Positions 8,721 through 17,064 of a DNA stretch of 64,000 nucleotides are shown in pieces. Under the pieces are notes generated by a model. It saw nothing but the letters and a program-made list of their open reading frames with translations. It did not search any database and was not told the DNA's origin. Every line of letters starts with the position of its first letter. Positions within the stretch are counted from its first letter, which is position 1. The translations under genes were made by a program, and so were the position numbers. Location: contig CAWHLP010000015.1 in the NCBI GenBank assembly GCA_963830205.1, forward strand, positions 62,001-126,000, read 5' to 3'. This DNA comes from CAVSRC01 sp963830205 (GTDB lineage: Bacteria; Pseudomonadota; Alphaproteobacteria; Rhizobiales; Kaistiaceae).

Positions 8721-10328
8721 ATGGTTCACGCTCACTTGACACAATTCACCGCGGCAATGCGGCGTTGGGGGCCTGCTCCCGTCGTGCTGCTCGCCGCGAT
8801 GGTCACGCTCATGGCGCCGAGCGCCGACGCCACGGCGCGAAAGGCGCCTCCCGCGCAACAGACCGTGGAGAAGGCGCAGCGCGCCGCCGGCGAGCCGATC
8901 ATGGCGGTCGTGTCGATCAAGTCCCAGCGGGTCACCTTCTACGATGCCGACGGCTGGATCATGCGGGCCCCGGTGTCCACCGGTACCAAGGGACGCGAGA
9001 CGCCGGCCGGCGTCTTCGCCGTCATCGAGAAGGACAAGGACCACCACTCGACCATGTATGACGATGCCTGGATGCCGAACATGCAGCGCATCACCTGGAA
9101 CGGCATCGCGCTGCACGGCGGGCCGCTGCCCGGCTATGCCGCCTCGCATGGCTGCATCCGCATGCCCTACGGCTTTGCCGAGAATCTGTTCGACAAGACG
9201 CGCATCGGCATGCGCGTGATCATTTCGCCGAACGATGCCGCCCCGGTCGATTTCTCCCACCCGGCACTGTTTCAGCCCGACGCGGAGGCCATCGCGGCTG
9301 CTCCGGCGCGGGCCGAGACGCTGGCGAGCGCGGCCGCGGACGCGGTCACGGCGGCTGCCGAAGCCAAGAAGGCTGCCACTGCCTCGGCGCGCGAGGCGGC
9401 AGCCCTGGCGAAGTCGGTGCGCAAGCTGGAAATTGCCAAGACCCGCGCCGACGCCAGGCTGGCCGCCGCCGACAAGGCGATCGCCGCGGCGGAGCGCGCA
9501 CAGGCGCGGGCCGCGGACCTGCAGCAGAAGGCCGCCGCCGTCGTTGCCGACCCGGCGACGCAGACCGGCACCGCCAAGACCCGCGCCGACGCCAAGCTGG
9601 CCGCCGCCGAAAAGGCAGTCGCCGCCGCGGACCAGGCAAAGGCGCAGGCCGAGGAGATGAAGCAGAAGGCCGTCACCGACGCCGCCGACCTGGCGACGCA
9701 GCTCGACACCGCCAAGGCCGACGCGAAGCTGAAGGGCGACGCCGCTGCCGCCGCCAAGGACGCCGCCAAGGCGGCCGATACCCAGAAGGTCGATGCCGCC
9801 AAGGCAGCCAGCGAGGCCAGGCTCGCGCTCGAGCCGGTCTCGGTCTACATCAGCCGCGCCACCCAGAAGCTTTACGTGCGGCGCAACACCCACAAGCCAT
9901 GGCCGGATGGCGGCGAGGTGTTCGATTCGTCCATCGAGGTTCCGGTCGCGATCCGCGATCCCGAAAAGCCGATCGGCACGCACATCTTCACGGCGATGGC
10001 GGAGGACAACGGCGCGCTGCGCTGGACCGCGGTGACGATCGAAAACGGCGACAACGCCGAGGACGCCCTCGACCGCATCACCATCCCGCCGGACGTGCTC
10101 GAGCGCATCGCGCCGACCGCGGTGCCGCGCTCCTCGATCATCATCTCGGACGAGCCGCTGAGCAAGGAAACCAACTACCGCACCGAGTTCGTCGCGGTGC
10201 TCAGCGACTATCCGCAGGGCGGCTTCATCACGCGCCAGCCCACGCCCAACAGCGGCGTTACCCTGCCTGTGGCGACTGGACGGAAGGGCAGGAACGGCTT
10301 CGGCTTCTTTTCGCTTTTCGGCAACTAG
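8721..10328 (+). CDS. Large L,D-transpeptidase with coiled-coil linker and a second, non-catalytic YkuD-like half
   Basis: 535 residues. The start is ATG 8721 or the in-frame ATG 8757, which gives a shorter signal peptide start (MRRWGPAPVVLLAAMVTLM). Residues ~60-165 are a YkuD domain with all catalytic residues: His132 in ALHGGPLPG and His143/Cys145 in ASHGCIRMP. Residues ~185-370 are an Ala/Lys/Asp-rich coiled coil holding a 46-residue tandem duplication (DNA 9435-9572 and 9573-9710, both starting AKTRADA). Residues ~375-535 resemble the N-terminal part of a YkuD domain (VSVYISRATQKLYVRR, DPEKPIGTHIFTAM) but have no SHGC. I expect a periplasmic cross-linking enzyme with a spacer and a structural or binding domain. 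Confidence 0.9.
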   Translation: MVHAHLTQFTAAMRRWGPAPVVLLAAMVTLMAPSADATARKAPPAQQTVEKAQRAAGEPIMAVVSIKSQRVTFYDADGWIMRAPVSTGTKGRETPAGVFAVIEKDKDHHSTMYDDAWMPNMQRITWNGIALHGGPLPGYAASHGCIRMPYGFAENLFDKTRIGMRVIISPNDAAPVDFSHPALFQPDAEAIAAAPARAETLASAAADAVTAAAEAKKAATASAREAAALAKSVRKLEIAKTRADARLAAADKAIAAAERAQARAADLQQKAAAVVADPATQTGTAKTRADAKLAAAEKAVAAADQAKAQAEEMKQKAVTDAADLATQLDTAKADAKLKGDAAAAAKDAAKAADTQKVDAAKAASEARLALEPVSVYISRATQKLYVRRNTHKPWPDGGEVFDSSIEVPVAIRDPEKPIGTHIFTAMAEDNGALRWTAVTIENGDNAEDALDRITIPPDVLERIAPTAVPRSSIIISDEPLSKETNYRTEFVAVLSDYPQGGFITRQPTPNSGVTLPVATGRKGRNGFGFFSLFGN

Positions 10329-10410
10329 CGAGCCTGCATCCGCGCGTGCCTCAGCCGCACCCAGGCTGGCGCGGAGCCCATCTCGGCCGCCGCGCGTGCG
10401 TTTGGGCGTC

Positions 10411-10433
10411 CTCTCCCCCCTTGCGGGGGAGAG
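10411..10433. repeat. 23-bp CTCTCCCC/GGGGAGAG palindrome, copy 1
   Basis: Arms CTCTCCCC and GGGGGAGAG around CCTTGC. An identical 23-base copy is at 62633-62655, and a shorter relative (CTCCCCC/GGGGGAG) is at about 14599-14616. It lies between the convergent L,D-transpeptidase and dinB genes. Confidence 0.65.
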
Positions 10434-10449
10434 ACAGAGAGGGGGCAGG

Positions 10450-11755
10450 CTATGGCCGCGGCTTCTTCGCCGTATCGAACACCAGCCCCAGCTCCACCGC
10501 CTTGGTGCCGAAGCGGTCGCGGATGACGTCGACGGCGTGCTCGGCCTTGGCGCGCTTGCCGGCGGCCGGGTCGATGAGGTCGCTGGGGTCGGCCAGCGCC
10601 GGATCGGCGAATTCGGACACGCCGATGCCGATCAGGCGGAACTTCGTCCGTCCGTCCGCCTCGCGGGCGAGCAGCTCGGACCCGGCCTGGAAGATGCGGT
10701 CGGCAAGCTGGGTCGGGTCGGCGAGGTGGCGGCTGCGGGTGCGCAGGCGGAAATCGGTGGTCTTGAGCTTGAGCGTCACCACGACGCCGGCCATCTCCGC
10801 CTTCTTCAGCCGCCGCGACACCTTCTCCGACAGCGCCCTGCAGGATTGCCTTCAGTTCGTGCGGGTCGGCGATGTCGCTGTCGAAGGTGGTCTCGTTGCT
10901 GACGCTCTTGGCCTCGCCGTGCGGCTCGACCGTGCGGCTGTCGTCGCCGCGCGACAGCCGCGCCAGGCGGAGCCCCATGCTGCCGTAGCGGCGGCCGAGC
11001 GTGGCCTCGTCCATGCGCTGCAGCGTGCCGATATTGCGGATGCCGTCGGCGGCGAGCCGCGCCTGCATGGCCTTGCCGACGCCCCAGATGAGGCCGACCG
11101 GCTTCGACGCCAGGAAGCTCACCGCCTCGGCCTCGCCGATCACCGAGAAGCCGCGCGGCTTCTCGAAATCGGAGGCGATCTTGGCGAGGAACTTGTTGAA
11201 GGAGAGGCCGATCGACACGGTGATGCCGATCTCCTTCTCGATGCGGCTCTGGAGCTTGGCCAGCGCCAGGGCAGGGGGCCCGTGGTGCAGCCGCTCGGTG
11301 CCGGCCATGTCCATGAAGGCCTCGTCGATCGACAGCGGCTCGACCAGGGGCGTCAGCGACTGCATGAGCTCGCGCACCTCGCGCCCGACGCGGCTGTATT
11401 TCTCGAAGTCCGGCCGGACGACGACCGCCTCGGGGCAGGCTTCCAGCGCCTTGAACATGGGCATGGCCGAGCGCACGCCCTTGATCCGGGCGATGTAGCA
11501 GGCGGTCGCCACCACGCCGCGCTTGCCGCCGCCGACGATCACCGGCTTGTCGGCAAGTTCCGGGTGGTCGCGTTTTTCGATCGCCGCATAGAATGCGTCG
11601 CAGTCGAGGTGGGCGATGGTCAGCTTGAAAAGCTCGGGATGGCGCAAGAGCCGCGGGCTACCACAGGCGGCGCAACGCAGCCCGCCGGCCGCCGCCAGCG
11701 TCAGGCAATCGCGGCAGAAACCGGGCGTTTCGGCGATTTTCTCTGGCGCCGCCAT
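10450..11755 (-). CDS. dinB: DNA polymerase IV, Y family (one frameshift)
   Basis: Translesion polymerase of about 434 residues once a +1 shift near 10837 is bridged. The N-terminal extension has two CxxC pairs (FCRDC, RCAAC), a putative zinc knuckle seen in alphaproteobacterial DinB. The polymerase core follows: IAHLDCDAFYAAIEKRD with metal-binding Asp, VIVGGGKRGVVATACYIAR, PLSIDEAFMDM with the catalytic Asp-Glu, SIGLSFNKFLAKIASDFEKP, and the little finger (NETTFDSDI, then VVVTLKLKTTDFRLRTRS). The C-terminus lies in the other frame and ends FDTAKKPRP at 10450. It starts at ATG 11755. Confidence 0.92.
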
Positions 11756-11902
11756 CGTCTCGTCCGATCGGCTCGACTTGAGGCGAGGCTAGCCGGCGCC
11801 GGGCAGGCGTTCAATGGACGCATGGGAGCCTCCTGTCATTGGCCTTGCCGGCGGAAAAGCCCCTCTGCTAAGACGGCGGAACTTCAACGGAATTTGCCTG
11901 AG

Positions 11903-12190
11903 ATGTCAGTCGACAAGGACACGGTCAAGCGCGTGGCGCATCTCGCCCGCATCGCGGTCAGCGACGCGGAGGCCGAGAAGCTCCAGGGCGACCTCAACAC
12001 CATCCTCGGCTTCGTCGAGCAGCTGAACGAGGTCGACGTCACCGGCGTCGAGCCGATGACGGCGGTGCTGCCCATGACCATGAAGCTGCGCGAGGACGCG
12101 GTCACCGACGGCGCCAAGGCCGACGCGGTCGTGGCCAACGCGCCGGCGCGCGAGGAGCATTTCTACGTCGTGCCGAAAGTGGTCGAATGA
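11903..12190 (+). CDS. gatC: Asp/Glu-tRNA amidotransferase subunit C
   Basis: A 95-residue GatC: MSVDKDTVKRVAHLARIAVS, LNTILGFVEQLNEVDVTGVEPM, LREDAVTDG and the C-terminal FYVVPKVVE. It stabilises GatA and GatB in the enzyme that turns misacylated Glu-tRNA(Gln) or Asp-tRNA(Asn) into the correct amide form. Its stop overlaps the start of the next gene (ATGA), so it leads an operon. Confidence 0.97.
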   Translation: MSVDKDTVKRVAHLARIAVSDAEAEKLQGDLNTILGFVEQLNEVDVTGVEPMTAVLPMTMKLREDAVTDGAKADAVVANAPAREEHFYVVPKVVE

Positions 12191-12684
12191 CGACGATGAC
12201 GGCACCGGCCGCGCCCTCTATGACGATCGCGGTCGAAACGCCCCTTCAGGACGACGTGCGCACCCTGGTCGCGGCGCTCAACGCCTATCTCATCCCGCTC
12301 ACCCCGCGCGAGTTCCAGTTCCAGTTGACCGCCGAGCAGATGGCCGAGCCGACGGTGACCGTCTTCGTCGCCCGCGATTCCGACGGCCGGCCGCTGGGCA
12401 TGGGCGCGCTCAAGGATCACGGCGGCGGCTTGGGCGAAGTCAAGCGCATGTTCACGCTGCCCGACGTCCGCGGAAAGCGCCTTGGCTCGCTGCTGCTTGG
12501 GCGCATCGAGGCACTGGCCCGACAGAAGGGCATCACGCGGCTGGTGCTGGAGACCGGCGAGGCGGAAGGCTTCGAGCCGGCCTGGCGCGTCTATGAGCGC
12601 GGCGGCTTCAGCCAGTGCGGCGCCGTCCTCGACTATCCCGATTCCGGCTATTCGCGCTTCTACGAAAAGCACCTGTCCGCATGA
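12187..12684 (+). CDS. GNAT family N-acetyltransferase inserted between gatC and gatA
   Basis: 165 residues. The acetyl-CoA site is clear: GEVKRMFTLPDVRGKRLGSLLLGRIE with the R/Q-x-x-G-x-G/A-like loop, then ITRLVLETG and VYERGGFSQCG. The substrate is unknown. It overlaps gatC by 4 bases and gatA by 4 bases (ATGA at both ends), so it is translationally coupled to both. Cytoplasmic, no signal. Confidence 0.9.
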   Translation: MTTMTAPAAPSMTIAVETPLQDDVRTLVAALNAYLIPLTPREFQFQLTAEQMAEPTVTVFVARDSDGRPLGMGALKDHGGGLGEVKRMFTLPDVRGKRLGSLLLGRIEALARQKGITRLVLETGEAEGFEPAWRVYERGGFSQCGAVLDYPDSGYSRFYEKHLSA

Positions 12685-14163
12685 CCGATCTCACCGCTTT
12701 CACTATCGCCGACATCCGCGACGGCCTTGCCGCCCGCCGCTTCTCCGCCGTCGAGCTGACCGAGGCCTACCTCAAGGCGATGGCCCAGGCGCGCGCCCTC
12801 AACGCCTATATCGTCGAGACGCCGGAGAAGGCGCTGGCCATGGCCGCCGACAGCGACCAGCGCATCGCCAGCGGCGATGCCCGCCCTCTGGAGGGCGTGC
12901 CGCTCGGCATCAAGGACCTGTTCTGCACCGAGGGCGTCCACAGCCAGGCGGGGAGCCATGTGCTCGACGGCTTCAAGCCGACCTACGAGTCGACGGTGAC
13001 CGCCAATCTGTGGGCCGACGGCGCCGTCATGCTGGGCAAGCTCAACATGGACGAGTTCGCCATGGGCTCGTCCAACGAGACCTCCTATTACGGCCCGGTC
13101 GTGAGCCCGTGGCGGTCGCAGGGCTCCAACGCGCCGCTGGTCCCCGGCGGCTCGTCCGGCGGCTCGGCCACCGCGGTCTCGGCGCATCTCTGCGCCGGCG
13201 CCACCGCCACCGATACCGGCGGCTCCATCCGCCAGCCCGCCGCCTTCACCGGCACGGTCGGCATCAAGCCGACCTATGGCCGCTGCTCGCGCTGGGGCAT
13301 CGTCGCCTTCGCCTCGTCGCTCGATCAGGCCGGGCCGATCGCCCGCGACCGTGCGCGACGCGGCGATCATGCTGAAGTCGATGGCGAGCGTCGATGCCAA
13401 GGACGCCACCTCCGCCGATGTGCCGGTGCCGGACTACGAGGCGGCGCTGGGGCAGGGGGTCAAGGGCCTCAAGATCGGCATCCCCAAGGAGTACCGCGTC
13501 GCGGGCATGCCGGCCGAGATCGAGGCGCTGTGGGAAGAGGGCAAGGCGTGGCTGAAGGCGGCCGGCGCGACAATCGTCGACATCTCGCTGCCCCATACCA
13601 AGTATGCTTTGCCGGCTTATTATATCGTCGCCCCGGCCGAGGCCTCGTCCAACCTCGCCCGCTACGACGGCGTGCGCTATGGCCTGCGCGTCCCCGGCGA
13701 CGACGTCATCTCCATGTACGAGGCGACCCGCTCGGCCGGCTTCGGCAAGGAGGTCAAGCGCCGCATCCTGATCGGCACCTATGTCCTCTCCGCCGGTTAC
13801 TACGACGCCTATTATCTCCGCGCCCAGCGCGTGCGCACGCTGATCAAGCGCGATTTCGAGACGGTCTTCGCCGAGGGCATCGACGCCATCCTGACCCCGG
13901 CGACGCCGACCGCCGCCTTCGGCCTGGAAGCGATGGCGCTGGCCTCGCCGATCGAGATGTACCTCAACGACGTCTTCACGGTCACCGTCAACATGGCCGG
14001 CCTGCCGGGCATCTCGGTGCCCGCCGGCAAGACGGCGGAGGGCCTGCCGCTCGGCCTCCAGCTCATTGGCCGCCCCTTCGACGAGGCGACGTTGTTCCGC
14101 GCCAGCGAAGTCATCGAGGACGCCGCCGGCCACTTCACGCCAGAACGGTGGTGGACCGCATGA
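12681..14163 (+). CDS. gatA: Asp/Glu-tRNA amidotransferase subunit A (one frameshift)
   Basis: The amidase subunit that releases ammonia from glutamine for GatB. About 493 residues across a shift. Frame one gives MTDLTAFTIADIRDGLAAR, the catalytic Lys in PLGIKDLFC, and the amidase signature VPGGSSGGSATAVSA with the catalytic cis-Ser/Ser pair DTGGSIRQPA. At about 13349 one extra C breaks the frame; the second frame continues directly with TVRDAAIMLKSM-like sequence (VRDAAIMLKSMASV) to MAGLPGISVPAG, LGLQLIGRPFDEATL and the stop at 14163. As gatA is needed in organisms lacking GlnRS/AsnRS, I read the shift as an error. Confidence 0.95.
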
Positions 14164-14558
14164 CCCGTCAGAATATCGCTTCCGGCAGCCCCTATGAGCC
14201 GGTGATCGGCTTTTCGCGCGCGGTGCGCATCGGCAACACGATCGCCATCAGCGGCACCGCGCCGATCGGCCCGGACGGCAAGACGGCCGGCGTCGGCGAC
14301 GTCGCGGCGCAGGTCCGCCGCTGCTGCGCCATCGCCGGCGAAGTTCTCGCCAAGGCCGGCGCCAGCCTCGACGATGTCATCCGCACGCGCATGTATCTCA
14401 CCAACGCCGCCGACTGGGAGACGGCCGGCCGCGCCCATGGCGAGACCTTCGGCTCGATCCGCCCGGCATCGACCATGGTCGTGGTCAAGGCGCTGCTCGA
14501 TCCCGACTGGCTGGTCGAGATGGAATTCGACGCGGTGGTTGCGTCCGAACACGCCTGA
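14160..14558 (+). CDS. RidA family protein, second copy, coupled to gatA
   Basis: 132 residues beginning MTRQNIASGSPYEPVIGFSRAVRIG, with the family's VAAQVRRCCAIAGEVLAKAGASLDDVIRT helix and a C-terminal VEMEFDAVV strand. It lacks the canonical RidA ending with Arg-containing AVARLP motif, so it is a Rid-subgroup protein of unknown substrate. It overlaps the gatA stop by 4 bases and so belongs to the gat operon. Confidence 0.9.
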   Translation: MTRQNIASGSPYEPVIGFSRAVRIGNTIAISGTAPIGPDGKTAGVGDVAAQVRRCCAIAGEVLAKAGASLDDVIRTRMYLTNAADWETAGRAHGETFGSIRPASTMVVVKALLDPDWLVEMEFDAVVASEHA

Positions 14559-14680
14559 TCGACATTCAGACGTTGCTCGGCATCGGAGGGTCCGCCACCT
14601 CCCCCCTTGTGGGGGAGGGGGAGACAAGATAGGGCCGTCACTGAATGTCGATGGCGCCTGGTGCAGGGTAATCCCGCGGC

Positions 14681-16852
14681 TCAATAGAGCTTCTGCATCT
14701 GGCTCTGGACCGATCCCGCCACCTGTCCGCAGGGGACGCTGGGCGTGACCGTTGCCGTCGAACCGGAGAACAGCGTGAACCAGTCCGGCCCCATGGGTCC
14801 GAGCGAGTCACGCGCCGGGATTTCCGACTGCTGCCACAGGTCGTGGGTCCAGCCGAACTCGAACTTGACTGCGGACTGGAAGACGATCGGGATCACTTTG
14901 GTCGAGCCCTTGGGCATCGATTCAGGCAGCTTCACCCCGGCCGTGTTGTAGAGGACGCCCTTGATGGTCGTGGTGGGGACATCCTTGGTGTTGTGGAACG
15001 GTCCCGAGACGGTCTGCGCCGGGAAGACGTTCTTGAACTGGATGCCGAGGTCGGCGTAGCAGTCCCCTTTGAACAGGCTTGTCGGGTCGCGGTCGTATTG
15101 CGTGCGCGTGACGGCGATCATCGCCAGCGGCGGCTGGTAGATCGCGCCGTGCGCTGGCTTGGCGTGGATGCCGGCCGGCAGACAGAGCGGCTCGCGGCCG
15201 TTCTGGTGGGCCTCCTCGGTGCCGACGCAGCCGGGCGTGTCGTTGGACTTCTTGAGGTTGTCGGCGGCCGCGCCGATGCCCTTCTTCAGTGCGTCCTGGC
15301 ACGGACCGACGCAGGGGATGCCGGTCTCTTCGGTGATCTGGTCGGCAGCGAGGTCGACAGCGGCATCGACCCCCTGGTCGATGAGCTGGTTGTAGTTGGG
15401 GATGCTCGGCGGCAGGCCGAGGGCAGCCATGCCGGCATTGACGCCGACTTCTGCCACGACACGGCAATCGGAGCCGTTGCCGCCGACCGCCGAGACCATG
15501 GCTTTGCATTGCAGGCCGAACGGCGTGTAGTCCATGACGATGTCGACGGCGATCTTCTTCAGGCCGCTGTAGGTGTTGCTCACCCAGCCCCACAGGTCGG
15601 TGATGCCGCTGCCGGCGGCGTCCACCAGATCGCCGAGCGAGGTGATGTCGTGCCCCTGGCCCTTGTAGGGCGCCGGGCAGTGTTCGCCGAGCGGATAGAG
15701 GCCCTTGATCATGTTGCTCGTGCCCGGGTCATAGCCGGTGATCACGACGCAGCCCCAACGGTTCGGGTCTTCGAAATCGGGCGGCGTGAACGACACCACC
15801 TTGACGTCGAACAAGTAGGGCGGATTGGTGTTGGGCAGGTGCAGCGGCGGCTGCGGCGGCGGCTTCTTGCCGTAATAGACCTTGATGACGTTCGACGGCG
15901 TACCGGCGAGCACCTTCACGCCGGGCGCGGTGATCGGCACGATGCGGACATAGAAGATGCCGGGGGGCAGCTTGCGGATCCGCGCCGGGCCCTTGCCGGC
16001 GCCGGCGAGCTGCTGAAAGTCGATGGGAACGTCGTGGGCTGAACCCGCGAACTCGCCCGAGGCGACCAGATGCGGCGGCTTGAAGTCGCTCGGGCTTCCC
16101 TTGCCGAAGGCCGGGAAGGGGGCGGTCGCGACCTGCCAGAGGAAGCCGCCGGCGTGGGGGATCTTCTTGACGTCGCCGGTGAAGCCGACCGTCTGCGAGG
16201 CGTCGCCGGGGCTCATCACGATGTCGGTGTCGAGGCGGAACTCGCAGCCGCTGGTGCAGTGATAGAGCCAGGCGCCATCGGGATAGGCGAGGGTCAGGTT
16301 GGCAACCGCGGTGTGGGCGATGGTCAGCCCGCCCGGTCCCGCCGTCTCACTGCCGCCGGGTGCGGGATGGCCGCCGCTCGGGGCAGTCGGTGTCGCCGTG
16401 ACCCTGGGGCGGAGGACCGGAACCGGCTTCATCGTCGGGACGACGACTTTCGGCGGCGGAGCGGGCGGCGCCGCAACGACCACCGGCGCCCGCGGAGCCA
16501 GTTTCAGCACCGGTGCCGGCGCGGCGACATCGGCCTTGGCGCAGGTAATGGCGCGGAATCCGCTGCAGTTCGGACCATTGCACAGGCGCCCATCGCCGAA
16601 GACCAGGGTCGCCACGCCGCGTTGCCCGATATTGGGGTCCATGGCGAAGCGCGCCGCGCTGGTGAAGCCGTTCTGGCGGCAGAAGAGGTCGGCGGCTGGC
16701 TGGCCGCATCCCGTGCCGAAATGGGCGCACCAGTCGAGGCGCACGCCCTTGACGCTCGGGTTGGCGAATGTCTGCGTGGCAGCGGCCGCGAGGCCGGGCG
16801 CGAACAGCGCCGCGGCGGCGACGATAGCTGCAAAGCCGATCTTCCAGGACAT
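14681..16852 (-). CDS. Large secreted protein with N-terminal Cys-rich domain, unknown function
   Basis: 723 residues, frame fully open. Signal peptide MSWKIGFAAIVAAAALFAPG..AAA, then a compact six-Cys domain (residues ~30-105) with RLDWCAHFGTGCGQPAADLF, NIGQRGVATLVFGDGRLC and CSGFRAITC. A Pro/Ala-rich linker (about 108-175) follows, then beta-rich segments (WLYHCTSGCEFRLDTDIV, GFLWQVATAPFPAFGKG, FYVRIVPI, DPNRWGCVVITGYDPG). After that come segments with small-residue helices (LQCKAMVSAVGGNGSDC, PNYNQLIDQGVDAAVDLAAD, CVGTEEAHQNGREPLCLPAG) and a C-terminal beta domain. I recognise no enzyme family. It sits on the opposite strand inside the gat locus. A ruined paralog lies upstream at 17065-19264, and the 5' 316 bases are shared almost exactly. 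Confidence 0.75.
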   Translation of the reverse strand: MSWKIGFAAIVAAAALFAPGLAAAATQTFANPSVKGVRLDWCAHFGTGCGQPAADLFCRQNGFTSAARFAMDPNIGQRGVATLVFGDGRLCNGPNCSGFRAITCAKADVAAPAPVLKLAPRAPVVVAAPPAPPPKVVVPTMKPVPVLRPRVTATPTAPSGGHPAPGGSETAGPGGLTIAHTAVANLTLAYPDGAWLYHCTSGCEFRLDTDIVMSPGDASQTVGFTGDVKKIPHAGGFLWQVATAPFPAFGKGSPSDFKPPHLVASGEFAGSAHDVPIDFQQLAGAGKGPARIRKLPPGIFYVRIVPITAPGVKVLAGTPSNVIKVYYGKKPPPQPPLHLPNTNPPYLFDVKVVSFTPPDFEDPNRWGCVVITGYDPGTSNMIKGLYPLGEHCPAPYKGQGHDITSLGDLVDAAGSGITDLWGWVSNTYSGLKKIAVDIVMDYTPFGLQCKAMVSAVGGNGSDCRVVAEVGVNAGMAALGLPPSIPNYNQLIDQGVDAAVDLAADQITEETGIPCVGPCQDALKKGIGAAADNLKKSNDTPGCVGTEEAHQNGREPLCLPAGIHAKPAHGAIYQPPLAMIAVTRTQYDRDPTSLFKGDCYADLGIQFKNVFPAQTVSGPFHNTKDVPTTTIKGVLYNTAGVKLPESMPKGSTKVIPIVFQSAVKFEFGWTHDLWQQSEIPARDSLGPMGPDWFTLFSGSTATVTPSVPCGQVAGSVQSQMQKLY

Positions 16853-16863
16853 GGCGAACTCCT
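16548..16863. repeat. 316-bp block shared with 18960-19275, copy 1
   Basis: Covers the ribosome-site region, signal peptide and Cys-rich domain of the 14681-16852 gene. It differs from the other copy at a single base (C at 16712/16713 against G). Identity falls sharply on both sides. Confidence 0.85.
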
Positions 16864-17064
16864 TTGGCTAGAGTTGCGCCCCCCAACATGCATGCAAGCG
16901 AACCGCCAGTACCGGGGAGTGTCGCCTCTCCCGTCGTCACATGGCCCCGACGCTTGGCCGGGCCTTTTCCAGGCTTGCAGCCCGGATGGTGTGCGGTCAC
17001 GGCCGGCAGGTCAATGAACCCGGTCACACCGCGCGGGAACGGCCCAGCGCGGTGCTCGCCGATC

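Noticed and set aside
8398..8739. Open frame in the L,D-transpeptidase intergenic region
   Set aside because: No ribosome site or protein-like composition, and it overlaps the start of the real gene.
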